DNA of 64,000 nt from Chrysaora quinquecirrha. Lineage: Eukaryota; Cnidaria; Scyphozoa; Semaeostomeae; Pelagiidae. The translations under genes and the position numbers were made by a program. Location of the stretch: assembly GCA_014526335.1 (NCBI GenBank), contig JACTAT010000119.1:273229-337228 (forward strand), given 5' to 3'. The notes beneath the pieces were generated by a model. That model saw only the letters and a list, made by a program, of their open reading frames with translations. It had not been told where the DNA came from and ran no database searches. The number at the start of each line of letters is the position of its first letter. Position 1 is the first letter of the stretch. Below, piece by piece: positions 46,117 through 57,932 of the stretch.

Positions 46117-46271
46117 AGACTTATTACACGAGTCTCACGTTCCGTTCATAAAATCTAGAACAACGACCACAGCAAATTGCTACACTGTACACTGCCAGTT
46201 TGAGCAGCTTTCTGACAACAACAACAACTAAAGATGCTAGCTGCGATACCTGGGACTCGTGTAATAAGTCT
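46117..46271. mobile_element. Short MITE with TAGACTTATTACACGAGTC ends
   Basis: The left end TAGACTTATTACACGAGTCT and right end GGACTCGTGTAATAAGTCTA are near-perfect inverted repeats 154 bp apart. Interior includes an ACAACAACAACAAC run. Solo or degraded ends of the family also occur near 50648 and 54050. Confidence 0.8.
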
Positions 46272-46319
46272 ATCAGTGGTCTAACAAGAGGTGAAAGACT
46301 AAAGGGGATAAGGGCTTGG

Positions 46320-46450
46320 TCAAAGGGTGAAAGTGAAATGGTGTATTTAGTGCCAGTCGCTAGGATCTCAGGTCTCAGTATTAGGTTAACCAATCGAGAC
46401 CTCGACCCTATGTGACGCTGACGTCGCTTGAAGCCCGAACTCGTTGAGCT
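46320..46450 (-). mobile_element. tRNA-derived SINE body
   Basis: The plus strand reads TGGTGTATTTAGTGCCAGTC, GCTAGGATCTCAG and AACCAATCGAGACCTCGACC, which match the body of the element at 60505-60690. The head near GAAGCCCGAACTCGTTGAGC is degraded. Confidence 0.6.
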
Positions 46451-46945
46451 TCTTTGAAACTGATGTGGAATGCTGATTTGGAACTTTGAAGGCAGATGAT
46501 CTAACAAACCATTCTGAGGTAGTTACTAAGCTGCTCTTCGGGGTTTTTTCTAGTCTAATGCAATCATTGCAATTTATAATTTGGCGACGATGCGACGTTG
46601 CCTAAGTTACTATGCGATCATTAAATGCGGTGAAGATTCCCTTAATCAAGATGTCCGCCATCTTCCAGAAAAATTTCACGGTGACCCAGACCTCTTTGAA
46701 AAGGTCTATTCCGTAATACAGTATAAGTCTGGAGGAACAAGTTGCAGATCCACATAAACTGTAAAGGGTCCCTCACATTTTGGGCCGCGCAAACAAAGTA
46801 AAGGTATCTTGCTTGCAGAAAGTCTGTTTTCTTTCCTATCCTGTAAGGATTAGAACAGCGTATCTACTATTTTTCTTTATTCACATAATAAATCTCAGTG
46901 GTTGCCATGCTTATGCTTCTTCGCAACTCCAATCTCAGAAATATA

Positions 46946-47556
46946 CAGGGTGGCCCAAAAAAAAGTGACCCCCTTAGGTAAATAATTTCTGTATAAATTT
47001 TCTCAAGGAGGAATTTTATCAAATTTATACCAGGTAGTATTCAAGTCAAGTGCGATATCGTGTAGAAATATGTTGGTGATAAGAGCTTCCATCTCGGTGC
47101 AATGGGACATTAAATTTATGATGTCCAAAAACCAGATGTTCGTATTCTATCACTGCGTACTGTACTGCAATCGTGCGTGAAGGAGAATCATTATCCCAGA
47201 GTAAAATTGTCATGACCATTAATGTATGGTCAGTCATATTAGAGAAGTGTTTTGAGCAGGATTGAGGACATTTTGAATATCATTTGACTGAAAGAATGAG
47301 TTATTGATTTTTCTGTTTTGTGCGTAAGGATTACGTAAGGATATAAAGTTGCATATTTTGTTACAGTACGTTTTTGGATTGTAAAGTTTGAAAGTCAATT
47401 TATTCAGAGATACTAACCCATATCATCATGATATTTACACGATATATCTCACTTGAGTTGAATATCATGTAGTATTAATTTCATGAAATTCCAACTTAAG
47501 AATAAATTATTAATAAATTATTTAGTTAGGGGGTCCCTTTTTTTTGAGCCACCCTG
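46946..47556. mobile_element. Mariner-like MITE (CAGGGTGGCCCAAAA ends)
   Basis: It begins CAGGGTGGCCCAAAAAAAAG then TGACCCCCT and ends GGGGTCCCTTTTTTTTGAGC then CACCCTG, flanked by TA on each side. About 611 bp, no transposase. Ends of this form are known from animal mariner-type elements. Confidence 0.85.
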
Positions 47557-47604
47557 TAGAATTTTGCTGAGAATTTTCACTAAAAGATCTAATAATGAAG
47601 ATGT

Positions 47605-47760
47605 TTCGGTGTCGTGGTCTAAGCTAGCTGATGGTGTGAGGAGCTCATTGATGGTGTAAGGAGCTCGAGCCCCAACCACCAACAGTATCCCTCCCAGGAT
47701 CCAGGTCTCGTCCAGTGACTACTTCTAAGTACACCATATCACCTTCACCTTCAGTTGCTG
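47605..47760 (+). mobile_element. tRNA-derived SINE
   Basis: GGTGTCGTGGTCTAAGCTAG is an A-box-like head, GGAGCTCGAGCCCCAACCAC a B-box-like segment (with a small internal duplication of GATGGTGTGAGGAGCTC), and the tail is AAGTACACCATATCACCTTC. Same family as the copies at 19488 and 60505. Confidence 0.6.
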
Positions 47761-47979
47761 CCATATTTAAGGGCGGAAGAAGCTTGAGACAAATAAAGAA
47801 CAGACTCGGGTAATGCAACAAAGTTTCAATCTCTCACAAGATTCAGTGCATCATAATCTTAATATATATAGCTACTGTGTTCTATAGTTAAGTTTCTCTA
47901 CTAGGTGCTCTGTATTTAAGTTTCTGTATGAAGTGCTTTGTATTTAAGTTTGTGTATTTAGAAGAAGAAAACGTTCAGA

Positions 47980-50900
47980 TTAAACTTGAACAAACTTCTT
48001 GATCCAATCCAAGTATGCGCCAACATCAGCAAATGCGGTGTAATACTTGCAATATTCAACAACGAAGCTTGCAATGCCGTGGACGGTCCATGATGAATCA
48101 GTATTACGACACATCAATGGTCCACCACTATCTCCTCTGCACGCATTGGTTTTTGATGAGTTACCATAACCAGTACATATCATATGATTGGCTTGGAAGC
48201 AATGGCTCTCGGATACGACTGGCATGTAGGCTTGCTGAAGAACCTCAGGACTTACTCCAGGATGTGTGACTGTTCCCCAGCCTGTTAGTGAAACAAATGG
48301 ACAAAGTCAACAACCAACAACACAGCAATTTTCGTATTTTCTGGAATGAGCGGCGTTTAAATTATTGGGGTCTTAGGGAAACCCTCATTCGAGGCCATTA
48401 TTCAAGGAGGGCGCTAGTATATTTTCCTTGATTTAGAGGGTAAAATTCTTGTTTTCTGTTTCAGTTTTTCTATTTTAGAAGAGCATACACCATAGTGTAT
48501 ACACAAAACCTGCGCTGCAGGACAAGAAATTAATTGGGACGTTAAAGAACCACTAAGGAAATAAACCCTTTGGGAGTGACCACCCTCAATGCCAGTGAAG
48601 AGGTCGGCCTGACAAAGATATTCCAAAAATGACAGTTGAGTGAATGAGACCTTAATGCTTTGTAATGCCATTTTGAAAGAGTTTTGATAGCTACGCACTC
48701 TAGGCATTAGAAAATGACCGAAGAGTGCTCACTGCACCCTGTTAGTCTCTCCGATCTGGCCTGTTTTCTAAGTGCGGTATTTCGTGATGGGATTTCTTTA
48801 GAACTCTGCGAATCTTTGTGAAAAAGGAAGATTCATTTTGGGTTGTTACTGAAGAATTTTCGACAGCACTTCCCTGAAATATGAGCTGTAACGATCAGAA
48901 GTACTTTAATACAAACCTGCCAAGTAGCAAACTGCATTTTTCTTTGGCTTTTGATTTTTTCCTGGCAAGCAGACAGTCTGAACTCGTTTGCTCAACAATG
49001 CTGGTGTTTTCAACTCAACCAATGCAACATCATGCCAGCCTTTGGTGTTGCGATCTGACCAAGTGTGGTGAATATGGAAATCTTTGACGCCAATGTACTG
49101 TAAAAAATGAAGAAGTCTAATTGACCACTGTTGGTTTGAGTGGGGCTTTACAACAGTGGCAAAAGAAATGAAAAGCGTAGACTTACAACAGTGGCAACAG
49201 AAATGAAAATCGTAGACTTACAACAGTGGCAAAAGAAATGAAAAGCGTAGACTTACAACAGTGGCAAAAGAAATTAAAAGCGTAGACTTACAACAGTGGC
49301 AAAAGAAACTAAAAGCGTAGACTTACAACAGTGGCAAAAGAAATGAAAAGCGTAGACTTCGAAATAGCAGCTTATGGTACCGCGGTGATTGCATCGATGG
49401 TGAGTTCCGCGTTCATTCTGTGAACCTCGTTTCCAAATGATCAAAAGTACTGGGAACAGTGTGACACATGGCTGCGCAAGTGCTGAGACTGGACCTTGCC
49501 ATTTTGATAGATGATACCGCAAAAGATTGCGACACTCATCTATGTTCTTGTTTTACCCATCGAAATTCTATAGAATCATTGTCAGTTCTGTTATAGAACG
49601 CAATGAGTCATGGTGAATGAAATGCTCTCCGATACAATATTTTACGGAATGGACACGTTCTTATAGCCAGACTTGCTGAACTTAACTGCAATAACGTTAA
49701 ATTTGTTTCAAATGTGAAGGTCGTCATGATGCTTCAGCCGCGAAAAGGTTTTGATGAGAGGACAAGACGTATAGGCATCGGATACTTATCTGTGATCATA
49801 CCCTGCTTCCCATGGAACAAATGCTTGTAGCTAACCATTCAACTGCAATCAAATAACGTCATTATTCCTAAAAGAAGGAGTTGGCTTGGGTGTCAAATGA
49901 AATCAAATGGCTTAAGCTTAGCAATACCTGCACACTTGATTCCATATCAGATCTGTTATGTACTCCAAGTCCTATCTGAAAACTATTCATTTTCTTTGTA
50001 TCGTTTTTGGCAATGAAGTCCACACAATGTGCTGCTGTGAGAACCCATTTTGGATGAATCAATGATCCACCACAGAAATGAAAGTGGTTTCCAGTGTCGG
50101 CACTTTTCAGGGTCATTGATGCAATCCAAGGCCATGCTCCCTTTTTGGCATCAACACCAGCGATAATTCGTGATTGCTGCACTGCACTTCTTCCACAGCT
50201 GCCACCTGGTATAAAATTCACATAAAAATCACTGCCAGAGATCCGTGCCGAGTCTATGCAAGTCAAACTATGTCCTTTCATGCGAAACTGCACACAGGCT
50301 ACAATGGCTGCCGAAAGTGTTTGAACGCCTGTGCTGAAATTCTCTTTCACTGCCTGCTATTGCTTCACCCTCCCCCTCTCCCCCCTTAAACAATGTTGTT
50401 TAACACTAAAATTTCCAGCTAATTCTGGCCTTGCGCGATTGCTAAGAGAATTATCCATAGTCTCAACATTGTTTGAGGGGGAGGGGAGGGCTTAAGCTCG
50501 TGAATATGCTAGGTTTACCGAAAATGTCAGTGATTCACTCGAAATATCTTGGGCGTTCCAACTACATTTGGCAGCCATTGTACGATGAGGAAGACATCTT
50601 CTTGAGTTGGGCATTTTAGATCAAAATTTATTACAGAATTTATTTGTAAGACTTATTACAGGAATCCCATTTATCACTGCCTAGGATAATTAAATAAGCC
50701 CTACTACTTCGCTCGCTCTGTTGGAATGACAAATCAAAAGTAGAGGAGCGTAAACTAGAGACTCGTTTTGCGAGTCTAATCGCTGCCACCACCTTAAGTT
50801 GTTGTTGTTGCTGCAAAGAGGAAGCTCAAAACTAGCGAAATGCTTTTGTAATAAGTTAAGAAAGTTTCTAGAACACAAATTCATATTCATAAAGGTTAAA

Positions 50901-53900
50901 AATCCCGTAACTTATGTTGATTCTACTAAAACGCGAAAGTTTGTTCCCGCGAAAATTCTCATTTTGCCCCATTTTCGAGCATCAATTTAAGAAATTTCGC
51001 TTTTTTCAGCATGCGAAAGTTCGTTTCCAAAAGTAGTATTCAGATTACAGGCTACTGGCACGCACCCACAAAGTTTGATCGATGTAGCTTCCATAGCAAA
51101 TTTCTTACTCTCCCGTGCCTTCGTAGTCATTTTCAAGACCTTACCAGGTATTAATTTTCTCATTGTTTGCTCAGAGTCCAGGAAAGTGCTTGAGACAAAA
51201 ATTCGCCTAGCTGAAAACCTTGAGACAAAAATTCGCCTAGCTGAAAACCTTGAGACAAAAATACGCCTAGCTGAAAACCTTGAGACAAAAATACGCCTAG
51301 CTGAAAACCTTGAGACAAAAATACGCCTAGCTGAAAACCTTGAGACAAAAATTCGCCTAGCTGAAATCCTTTCTCGCTTAACAATGAAAAACAGGCGTTT
51401 CTTGGGGTGTGACATAAGATTTTTCTTTTATTCTGATTCACCGACTGATTATGCGACCGTAAATTTTTCCTCACTATGGTTTTGTTCAACTTCGTCAACT
51501 TAAACGCTCAAAATATCAAAAATAGACAACACTGATATTCTACTAACCTGGAGGGCTTGATTTTGGCTCTAAAATGAAGCAAAATATCACAATAAGTTTC
51601 ATTTTGTTAAAATTTAGCTACTTAACTTGAGCAATCAATTTGAAAGTTACAAGAAATGGTTTTTGTTTTGGTCACTTACTTGTAGTGGAAGGCATAGGAG
51701 GCCTCGATTTGGGCCCTGAAATGAAATGAAATAAAATATCATACTACGTTTCCATTTGTTAAAATTTAGCTGTTAAATTTGAGTAATCAATGCGAAAGTT
51801 GCAAAAAAGGTTTTTTGTTTTGGTCACTTACTTGTAGTGGGAGGCATTGGTGGCCTCTTCGTGGATAATTTTCCAGTAGTGCCTGAAGAAATGGTATATG
51901 TTATTAGCTAGATGCGGCTCGAAATGCACCAGTCAGAAGGAAAGGCGAATTGGCATTGTGTTTTAAACACCAATCAGTCTTCTCTTTTTGCTGTTTCGGG
52001 AAATTTTGAAATAGAAAGAACTTTGGGAGTTTAATTCATAATTCTCAGTATTTGATTAAAAAAATTGAGTACTGAAACTTCTAACAGGTTTCTAGAAATG
52101 TTGGATGGTAGCTCGGCAGCCCCAGCACTGAGTTATTCATGAAACGTTGCTCAAGTTAGCAGAAAAGAGCGGAAATATCTCTGGTCATACTAAAGCCTTT
52201 TCCTTTGATGTTTAAGAGTATCAACGTCCGAGTATCGCTTAAGAGTATCACTTCAAAACCAACTTTATTTGACCAGATTAGATTTCCACCAATTAGATCG
52301 ATTCTATTTGTCGAATTGACCAATCAGAACGCAGCATTTGCAAAACTGGTTTATTTAAACCGGTTTGACTTGCAGTGTGAAATGCACCCATCAGAATGCT
52401 GAAGCTGGATTAGTATTGTGTTTTGAACTCCAATCAGCTCACGGGATTCAGTGGTAAGACAAATTGATGTAATTCAAGAGTCCAATCTTTCTGTGAACAC
52501 ATAACCAGACTTTTGTCTCTGATGTCGACAGATTCCAAAAACCCCGAATGACACAGAGATCTAGAAATTTCATGAAATAAATGGGAAACCAGCCATCTAA
52601 GAAAGGCAACACACGAGTTATCTTTGTTAGGTGGTATCAAGCCTCTACTGTAGAGAAGTTGGATATAAAAGAACATTTCTAATCATTTTTATCTTACAGT
52701 TTCCACATGTTTTCTTGCATTCGGTTTGGAAGTAGTCACACCAGCCTTCCCTTTTGTAGTCAACACAATCATAACCAGGAGGTCTTTGCAGGCACCTTAG
52801 TATAATTGATGCCATTAGTTTTAATTTACCATGAATGAGTATATTCGCGAGAATAGTGAAGATCTTGAAGAATAAAATGAACTTCGATGTATAACAACTT
52901 AAAGAAATTGTCTCCCGGTTTATTCAGTTGGACGATCGAGTTTTTCGCAAGTGGCTGAAGGATGATTCCAACCGAAATACATTCTGAAAATTGAAACTCC
53001 CCCTGTATTGAATTATAACCCATTGGTACTGAACTTAAAACACATCAATTAGAAATCGAGGGGGGTCAAGGGACCGTGGCCCTGTTTTCTTCAAGTCAAA
53101 AACAGTTTTGCATTCTCCTTATCAAATTTTCCTTTCTGTGACTTGTTTTTAAAGAGAATACTACTTTATTGCCAGAAGGCCATATTGTATCAGATGCTTA
53201 AAAGAATTGAGCGCTTCTCTGCAATAAACATTGTACAATAGTGGTGCTAAGGCCTTCAAGGTGGGTGTATTAAAAGCCTGGGCTCTCACATTTCGTAGAC
53301 CTGATTGCAGACAGTCGGCGACCGTCTGCGATCATCGTCGACGAAGTGTTCAGATATGCTGCTTGTCTGCAATAGTCGATAATCCTCCATCCCCTGTGAT
53401 GCCAGATGTGGCCCAAAAAGACAAAAAACCTCATTTCGGTATCACCCAGATGGTTGGGGATGGTCGCCGGTCATTGAAAACTCATGTTCATCAATCGCAA
53501 GCATCGTAAGGCCATGATCGCCGATTGTCTGTGACATAAGAGAAACAGGCTTTAGTGCGTCCCTATTCAAGTGTCCTTTTTTGTTGTATCCACCTTTTGA
53601 GGAACTCCATACGTCCCTTATATAAAGTTGCTTGAAAAAGAGGAAAACAGAAAAAAGCAGTAATTCAACTTACTTGGAGGCTTTGTGCTTGGCTCTGAAA
53701 AAGGCAACATATCAAATTAGATTGAATTTTTAAAAACTACGAAAAATGTTAAACAGCTGATAAAAATTCTCTAGACTTCTTACTTTTTGTGGGAGGCACT
53801 GTTGGCTTTGACGGAATACCTAAAATGAAATTACTGATTATTATCGTATAAGTGGTTAATATTCGTTCTTCAATGCAAGCAGTCCGACCCTAGACTCAAT

Positions 53901-54910
53901 ACGTAGGTCCAAATCTTCGCAAACAGCAATGGCAACTGTTAGCAACATAAATAACCATTTACATAAAGAATTGAAGTGAATGGCCTAATGCTCCCACTCT
54001 TCACAAACAGCACACTTTCTATCAGATGAATGGCCTGAGCGAAAACTGCGACTCCTGTAATAAGTCTAGTTTTGAGCGGCCTATCTTCCAGATTGGTCTA
54101 AAGGTCGAAAACTTCCTGAAAGGTCGTAATTTGTCAAGTCTATTTAGACCCCGGGGGGGGGGGTAACTACCATATGTATGGGTACGGGATGTGCCATATT
54201 TTGAGGTACCTTTTCAGGGGTGCAAAATAAATTTGGGGTATCAAATTTGCTAAAATTACAAACCTGGGGTATTATTTTTGCTAAGATAATCAATTTTGAT
54301 AAAGTCACAATAACTGCCAAATAAATTTCAGCTGTACAACTGTAAAAGCAGACTTTTGAGTATTTATATGTTCTTTATTCATATTTCTTTGTGAACTTTG
54401 AGGTATACTTTTTAGAATTTTCATAAATTTTGGGGTTAACTTTTTATTACGAAAATGGCACACCCCCGTCACTTATCTATTGAAGTTACCCCCCGGAATT
54501 TAGACGCCTATTCAATCGGCTACTCTAAAATAGAAAGAGCGCCTTATATGTTGTTTTAGGCCCGAGCTCCCTCAAAATGTCCAAATGAACACTGGGACGC
54601 CAAGTCCCATAACTCTACTATGAAGTGACAGATCTGTAAATAATAGAATAATTGAAAGTCAAAAGGAGAGAGCAGAATATAGAATAGGAAAAGATTAACA
54701 TTGCAAATAGTTTCTTACAGTGTTTGCATGTTCTTTTGCAATAAGTCTTAACGAAAACACATAAACCATTTCTTTCGTAAAATGCACAGTCTAATCCAGC
54801 ATGATCTTCACAAGCACCTAAGAAGTGTAATATTGGATTAGAATTCTGATTTGCATGTTTAATAAACCCAAACCTCATGTTTAATGTTTGTTAGGTATTG
54901 TTGATTAGTG

Positions 54911-54941
<31 letters not shown>

Positions 54942-55632
54942 CAGTTATTTAGTTTCTTAATTAACTAGTTAGTTAGTGAGTAAGTTAGTTAGTTAGTTAA
55001 TTAGTTAGTTACTTAGTTAGATAGATAGTTAGTTAGATGATTAGTTAGCTGGTTAGTTAGTTAGTTAGTTAGCTAGCTAATTAATTAGTTAGATGGTTAG
55101 TTAGCTGGTTAGTTAGTTAGTTAGTTAGTTAGATGGTTAGTTAGCTGGTTAGTTAGTTAGTTAGCTAGCTAATTAATTAGTTAGATGGTTAGTTAGCTGG
55201 TTAGTTAGTTATTCAGTTAGCTAGTTAGTTAGTTAGTAAGTAGGTTAGTTAGTTAGTTGGTTAAGTTAGTTAGCTATTTAGTCGGTTAGCTAGTTACTAG
55301 CTAGATAGTTAGTTAGTTAGATAGTTTTTAGTTTCTTAGTTAACTAGGTATTGTAAGTTAGCTAGTTTGTTAGTTTGTAGTTAATTAGTTAGTTAGTTAG
55401 AGAGTTAGTAAGTATTAGATGGTTTGTTAGCTGGTTAGTTACAGTAGTTAGCTTGCTAGCTAATTAATAGTTAGATTGTAAGTAAGTTAGTTAGTTAGTT
55501 AGTTAGTTTGTTAGTTAGCTAGTTAATAAGTTAGTTAATTATTTCGTTAGTTAGTTAGTTAGTTTATTAGATAGTTAGTTAGTTAGTCAGTTAGCTAGTA
55601 AGTAAGTAAGTCAGTTAGTTAGTTAGTTAGTT

Positions 55633-55666
<34 letters not shown>

Positions 55667-57552
55667 CATTACTAAGTTAGTTCATTAGTTAGTTAGCTAG
55701 TTCTTTAGTTAGTCAAATAGTTGGTAAGTTAGGTAGTTAGTTAATCAGTTAGTAAGTTATTTTTAGTAAGTTAGTTTGTTAGTCATTTAGAAATCGATGT
55801 TGCCAGTGGTCCCAACATTGAGTAGGGGGGGGGGTCTAATTACCCAAATATGTGTAATGGGACCGGGTTTGTCCTCAATAGTTTTGGCGAGGATTGTAGT
55901 TTGTTATTTGGTTAGTTAATTAGATAGTTAGTTGGTATATGTTATTTGGCTAGTTTGATAAGTAGTTACTAAGTTGGGTGGTTTAGTTACTCAATTAAGG
56001 AGAGCAATACTTACAATGATCGCAAGTTTTATTGCAGCTCTCTTGGACTACAAAGCAGAGTTTCATTCTCTTGAAATATTGACATGTTGAAGTGTCATAT
56101 TGGTCTTTGCAAACACCTGCTCCTGCATTGCAAAAATGAAACCTCCTTTGAGTTAAATGTTGGAGGACACTCGGCCTTGCATATATAAATAGTTCCACGG
56201 GTATTCGCGGGTCGAAAAACTAACCCTAACGTTAACTTTCTTTGAGACGCCAGTAGACTGTAGTAATACAGATATTTTATTAGGGAATTAGATTGCAAGC
56301 CGCTGAAAATCTTACAGCTCTTACACAAAGCAAAAACTTGCCGAAAGAGGTTTGCCACCTTTTACCTTTGTTGATCATTTTTGCCAGTGGATAAAGGATA
56401 TCATATATAGATTGGGACCGTTAGTGTCAGGGCATGCGCTAATCCGCTTCCCACCCTCCTGGCTTTTAAAGTGCTTATGCAACCAATGTTTTGGTTATTA
56501 CTTTATTTATGGTTATTTAAGATCTATCAGTTTTTAAGCGCAGATCCAAGCGCAGCAAACAGAATGTGAGAATATTGCCTAAATTTTTAGTTATAGAGGT
56601 AAAAGTTACCACTTTAAGGTGCAGGCTGCTTGACATCATATTGATGTTCCAAATCCTCTGAACATTGTTTTCAAATACACGTTTTTTTTACAAGAAACCT
56701 GGCTCGGGGCCTAGTTCTAAAAGTTTCTTAATTTTGGGCCCAATTTTAGTTCTAAAAGTTTCTTAACAGTTTCTTAAATAATTGAAATAACTTGCAGTAA
56801 AAACGACAAAAAACCCTCTATGGGCTACACGGGATATAGTATTGCTTACAGATGCGAGAAATCGCACGAAATTAGCCACGCTGGTACGAGACATCGCATG
56901 GAAATGCTTGAGAACCAATTACTACCTCCACAAATGTGAATCAGTATGTTGGAAAACGGACGAAAAAATGTCTGAAGTTTCTTGACTCCTTCCTCGTAGT
57001 TCTAAAAGTTTCTTAACTTTTTGGGTGTTTAGTTCTAGGTTTCTTATAAACCGGTTTCTTATTTAAAAAAACGTGTATAGCAAGATTGAGAGAGACTGCT
57101 GCGTTGACAAAAAAGCACTTGCTCGTGAAACCTGGACGAGAGTCGCGCTGTAAGCAACCCAGTGAGTTCTACCATTAAATTGTCTGAGCTGAAGTGACTA
57201 CGAGGATCGTTTCAAGAAGCGTTTTCATTTTTAGTGAACTCATGAACGCGCGCAGATGCAATTTAGTGTTAAGCTGAAAACAACGCATCAGATAAAAGTA
57301 GAAATAGAAATTAATTTCGGAAAAAACTTACTCTGTGCCTCGACAGCAGGGCAAACTAGAAAAAAACGATGATAAATTTAATTAAGCGTTTAGAATTTAT
57401 GATTTTCACAAACAAGGGCATGTCTAAATCTTCAGTTCGGAAAAATCCTTAGAGCTGCATAAAATAAGTAAAAACCAGCAAGTGCAACTTTATTGTCACT
57501 TACCACTGCCAATTGCCACCAGGCATAAAACAGTCACAGCGATGGCAATCAT
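47980..57552 (-). CDS. Secreted serine protease with three ShKT domains
   Basis: Thirteen exons on the minus strand: 57504-57552, 57332-57355, 56015-56116, 54719-54817, 53784-53819, 53674-53694, 52698-52795, 51832-51882, 51680-51715, 51548-51568, 49928-50205, 48917-49097, 47980-48281. They encode about 432 residues. The first exon is a signal peptide core (MIAIAVTVLCLVAIGS). Three exons each encode one ShKT (SXC) domain with six cysteines, including the TC.HC or TCGNC ending. Pro/Thr/Lys linkers follow the second and third. The protease domain begins after an activation Arg (residue ~192, R/IIAG). The triad is His in TAAHC (~239), Asp in WHDVAL (~295) and Ser in GDSGGP (~384). The residue at the trypsin-189 position is Asn, so trypsin specificity is not expected. 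It is secreted; ShKT domains are also found in non-toxic enzymes, so a toxin role should not be assumed. The third ShKT exon lacks one base near 52781. Confidence 0.85.
49178..49360. repeat. 35-bp minisatellite in protease intron 11
   Basis: The unit GACTTACAACAGTGGCAAAA then GAAATGAAAAGCGTA is repeated about five times with one or two substitutions per copy; a partial copy precedes it at about 49147. It lies between the exons ending at 49097 and beginning at 49928. Confidence 0.95.
50648..50865. mobile_element. Degenerate MITE (GACTTATTACAGGA end)
   Basis: It starts AAGACTTATTACAGGAATCC, related to the TAGACTTATTACACGAGTC family, and a weaker match TTTTGTAATAAGTT occurs near 50848-50861. 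The interior GCTGCCACCACCTTAAGTTG matches, inverted, ACTTAAGGTGGTGGC at 38471 in the outer MITE there. Confidence 0.45.
51185..51368. repeat. 30-bp minisatellite in protease intron 10
   Basis: Six copies of the unit CTTGAGACAAAAATTCGCCT then AGCTGAAAAC. Differences are limited to T/A at one position, indicating very recent expansion. Because the unit is a multiple of three, both strands have open repeat frames, but the region is intronic by the protease exon phases. Confidence 0.97.
51560..51842 (-). repeat. Tandem duplication including a linker exon
   Basis: The segment from about 51560 to 51700 is repeated at about 51710 to 51845: both contain AAAATTTAGCT, GCAAAGTTTGAAAG-like tracts, GGTTTTTGTTTTGGTCACTT and then ACTTGTAGTGG, the start of a linker exon. 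It therefore duplicated an intron plus the 3' end of a protease linker exon (51680 and 51832). Confidence 0.85.
53270..53556. mobile_element. Probable MITE (AAAGCCTG ends)
   Basis: It starts AAAAGCCTGGGCTCTCACAT and ends ACATAAGAGAAACAGGCTTT, a short inverted repeat. The interior contains CGACCGTCTGCGATCATCGT and related inverted phrases (GATCGCCGATTGTCTGTG). Non-coding, in protease intron 6. Confidence 0.5.
54148..54500. mobile_element. MITE with CCGGGGGG-GTAACT ends
   Basis: Left CCCGGGGGGGGGGGTAACTA and right TTGAAGTTACCCCCCGGAAT are inverted repeats about 350 bp apart. The interior contains GGGTACGGGATGTGCCATAT and its partner AAATGGCACACCCCCGTCAC. In protease intron 4. Confidence 0.75.
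54905..55790. repeat. (GTTA)n microsatellite in protease intron 3
   Basis: About 880 bp of GTTAGTTAGTTAG with frequent single changes and a few longer internal repeats such as TTAGATGGTTAGTTAGCTGG (about four times). Degenerate compared with the (CTAA)n tract at 58370-58865. Confidence 0.98.
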
Positions 57553-57744
57553 CTTGAATTCTTACCTTGCCGTGCCTAAAACTTCCAGATAACTTGTGGG
57601 GACAATATAGGCGCTTGCCCTTTATATATAACAGGCATTTCTACAGTTATCATATTCGTTCTGAAGAATGCCAACCTGATTAAATAAGGTTGTTTGTTTG
57701 TTGACGGTTTCTCATAATGATTACATGCGAAAACAAGAAGTTAA

Positions 57745-57932
57745 TAAGTCTGATCTCCACTGGGCGAAAACTTTTGCGCGAATAGTTTCACAACGAAAAC
57801 AAGAAATAATGTCTACTTTTCGTCATTTGCTACGACGAAAAGTCGAAATGAAAATGCACTACTGCAGATTTATTGCGTCGAAACCTGACTTTCGCGTGAA
57901 GAATTTCGCCCAGTGGAGATCCGGCATCTTAA
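57745..57932. mobile_element. MITE of the 'GATCTCCACTGGGCGAAAA' family
   Basis: Inverted ends TGATCTCCACTGGGCGAAAA then CTTTTGCGCGA, and TTTCGCGTGAAGAATTTCGC then CCAGTGGAGATCCGGCA. The interior includes CGTCATTTGCTACGACGAAA. About 190 bp; best-preserved copy in this window. Confidence 0.85.

Larger units (their letters stand above)
45439..47979. other. Convergent intergenic region
   Basis: Lies between the 3' ends of the ankyrin-GH20 gene (+) and the ShKT protease (-). It contains a short MITE (46117-46271), two SINE-like elements (46320-46450, 47605-47760) and a mariner-like MITE (46946-47556). No coding sequence found. Confidence 0.6.

Noticed and set aside
51075..51503. 142-codon frames on both strands with ten-residue repeats
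   Set aside because: They are the 30-bp minisatellite inside a protease intron.
54905..55790. Interstitial telomere repeat
   Set aside because: The unit is GTTA/TTAG, not TTAGGG or TTAGG.
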